Shown here one piece after another: positions 15,788 to 17,127 of a DNA stretch of 17,127 bases. Each line of letters begins with the position of its first letter. Positions within the stretch are counted from its first letter, which is position 1. The position numbers were made by a program, and so were the translations under genes. Source of the DNA: Calditrichota bacterium. Its GTDB lineage: Bacteria; Calditrichota; Calditrichia; RBG-13-44-9; J075. The stretch is from positions 1 to 17,127 of the forward strand of contig JAJRYW010000188.1 in NCBI GenBank assembly GCA_024275555.1. Reading direction: 5' to 3'. The notes beneath the pieces are model-generated. The model was given only the letters and a program-made list of their open reading frames with translations, did not search any database and was not told the DNA's origin.

Positions 15788-17127
15788 ATGAAACGGTCGT
15801 TCCTCCCTACGGTGTTTTTGCTGCTCATCTGGCTGTTTGGTTCGGCAATCGCCCAGGAAAAAACGCTTACCCTGGAAGATGTGATCCTGCATCGCCGGGA
15901 AAAATTGACCCCGAAAAAACCCGCCCAATTGCAGTGGGTGAAAGACGCCTCCCAATTTTCTTATGTGGATGAGATTGATTCGCTGCCCACCCTGTTTGTT
16001 TTTGATGTGAAGGGCGCCGACCCGGTTTACCAACTTTCGTTGGAGCAGCTAAATGCGTCGCTGGAAGAGCAGGGCGGCGGGGAGGTAAAAAAATTCCCCC
16101 GGGTAACATGGCACCGCAAAAATGCGTTTTATTTTTGGAAGGGCGATTCGCTCTACACCTATGCGATCCGTTCCAATGAATTGAGGCTGCACAGTTATTT
16201 CAAAGAAGAGAATGCACACCGAGATGTGCAAACGCCCGAATTGAAGGTTGCCTTTACCCGGGATAATGGTCTCTACATCCTGGATAAGGCGGGCAAGGTT
16301 ATCCCGGTGGCAATGTCGGAAGAGGAGGGGATTGTCTACGGCGAGTCGGTTCACCGGAACGAGTTCGGAATCCGCAAGGGCGCCTTTTGGTCTCCAAAGG
16401 GAACCTACCTGGCCTTTTACCGCAAAGACGAGCGCATGGTGACCGATTATCCCTATGTGGATTATGAAGTGCGGCCGGCCGCGGCTAAACCGGATAAGTA
16501 TCCCATGGCCGGGATGACCAACCACATCGCTAAAATCGGGATTTTTGACCTGAAGCGACAGCAGACCGTCTGGCTGGAGACCGGCGAACCGGAAGATCAG
16601 TATTTAACCAACATCACCTGGGGGCCGAAGGAAAAATATCTGTATGTCGCCCAGATAAACCGCGACCAAAATCATCTCCGGATGATCCGCTACGAGGTCC
16701 AAACCGGCCGGCCGGTGAACACAATTTTCGAAGAGCGCGATTCCGCCTATATCGATCCGCAAGTTGGCCCGTTCTTTTTTCATGATGATCCCGGCCAGTT
16801 CCTGTGGCTGTCCCGCCGGGACGGCTGGAATCATCTCTATTGGTACAAAACCGGCGGCGAGCTGATTAAACAGGTTAGCCGGGGAAGCTGGGAAGTTACC
16901 GCGGTGCAGCGAATCGGGAAGGACAATAAAAGCGTCTTTGTCACGGCGACCAAATCTTCCCCGCTGAACCGGGATTTATACCGGATCGATTTACGCAGCG
17001 GCGCCATGACCCGGCTGACTGCCGAAAGCGGTACGCACCGGGTGCAGCTTTCGGATAAGGAAAAATATTTTCTGGATGAATTCTCCAACTTGAAGACGCC
17101 GGCAACAGTATCTCTTTACCGCACAGA
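15788..17127 (+). CDS. Dipeptidyl peptidase IV-like S9 peptidase, N-terminal propeller part (runs off the window)
   Basis: ATG15788 follows AGGAG with 8-nt spacing, and 446 codons are open to the window end. A signal peptide is clear (MKRSF, hydrophobic core, cut after AIA before QEK). The sequence is the DPP-IV N-terminal beta-propeller: E192 in 'NEFGI', then 'GAFWSPKGTYLAFYRKDE', 'DYPYVDYE' at 220-227, 'KYPMAGM', and 'NRDQN' at 291-295, all conserved across bacterial DPP-IV and prolyl tripeptidyl peptidases. The alpha/beta-hydrolase domain with the Ser-Asp-His triad should follow but lies outside. The enzyme would act in the periplasm or at the surface, releasing di- or tripeptides from protein N termini. 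The Glu motif has one visible Glu rather than a Glu-Glu pair, so the exact specificity is open. Confidence 0.9.
   Translation, partial: MKRSFLPTVFLLLIWLFGSAIAQEKTLTLEDVILHRREKLTPKKPAQLQWVKDASQFSYVDEIDSLPTLFVFDVKGADPVYQLSLEQLNASLEEQGGGEVKKFPRVTWHRKNAFYFWKGDSLYTYAIRSNELRLHSYFKEENAHRDVQTPELKVAFTRDNGLYILDKAGKVIPVAMSEEEGIVYGESVHRNEFGIRKGAFWSPKGTYLAFYRKDERMVTDYPYVDYEVRPAAAKPDKYPMAGMTNHIAKIGIFDLKRQQTVWLETGEPEDQYLTNITWGPKEKYLYVAQINRDQNHLRMIRYEVQTGRPVNTIFEERDSAYIDPQVGPFFFHDDPGQFLWLSRRDGWNHLYWYKTGGELIKQVSRGSWEVTAVQRIGKDNKSVFVTATKSSPLNRDLYRIDLRSGAMTRLTAESGTHRVQLSDKEKYFLDEFSNLKTPATVSLYRT

Noticed and set aside
1..17127. tRNA, rRNA or insertion-sequence genes
   Set aside because: No cloverleaf, rRNA core motif, transposase domain or terminal repeats with target duplication were seen; the AAGGAGGTGAT match is only the complement of a 16S rRNA 3' end.

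Overview
The window most resembles a chromosome of the FCB superphylum, of the Calditrichota / KSB1 / Ignavibacteria kind. The main reason is that two giant secreted proteins end in a type IX secretion (T9SS) type A sorting domain with the YPNPFNPST motif common in those lineages. The coding sequence is GC-rich, with AT-rich leaders. The lineage is an inference from domain style and no marker gene is present.

Positions 1-11166 hold a tandem pair of separately transcribed paralogues, at 380-5488 (1702 aa) and 5924-11107 (1727 aa). Each has its own promoter (TTGATG, 17 nt, TATATT), a leader of about 235-245 nt carrying a conserved distal AAGGAGGTG element, and a rho-independent terminator. The proteins share a signal peptide, a five-bladed propeller-like module, two FN3 domains, a jelly-roll domain, an Ig/BACON-like domain, a second Ig-like domain split by an inserted module, an ASH-type domain, a third Ig-like domain split by a second propeller copy, and the T9SS tail. 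The module inserted in the second Ig-like domain differs: a nidogen-like (NIDO) domain in the first protein and a LamG-like domain in the second. This socket-and-cassette arrangement, with conversion-like mosaicism between copies, is the most interesting thing here. A fragment of an upstream gene, possibly the end of an FN3 protein, precedes the pair.

Positions 11185-14073 hold housekeeping genes. A TPR lipoprotein on the minus strand diverges from an operon of a ribonuclease-Z-like metallo-beta-lactamase-fold hydrolase and epoxyqueuosine reductase queG, whose reading frames overlap.

Positions 14074-14195 are a dense cluster of four palindromes, REP/BIME-like, between the convergent ends of queG and a Rid-family gene. 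On the minus strand follow the Rid gene (lacking the canonical catalytic Arg) and, upstream of it, an exported phosphodiester glycosidase (DUF2233/NAGPA) broken by one in-frame TAA. After a roughly 300 bp divergent intergenic region, a DPP-IV-like S9 peptidase starts at 15788 and runs off the window before its catalytic domain.
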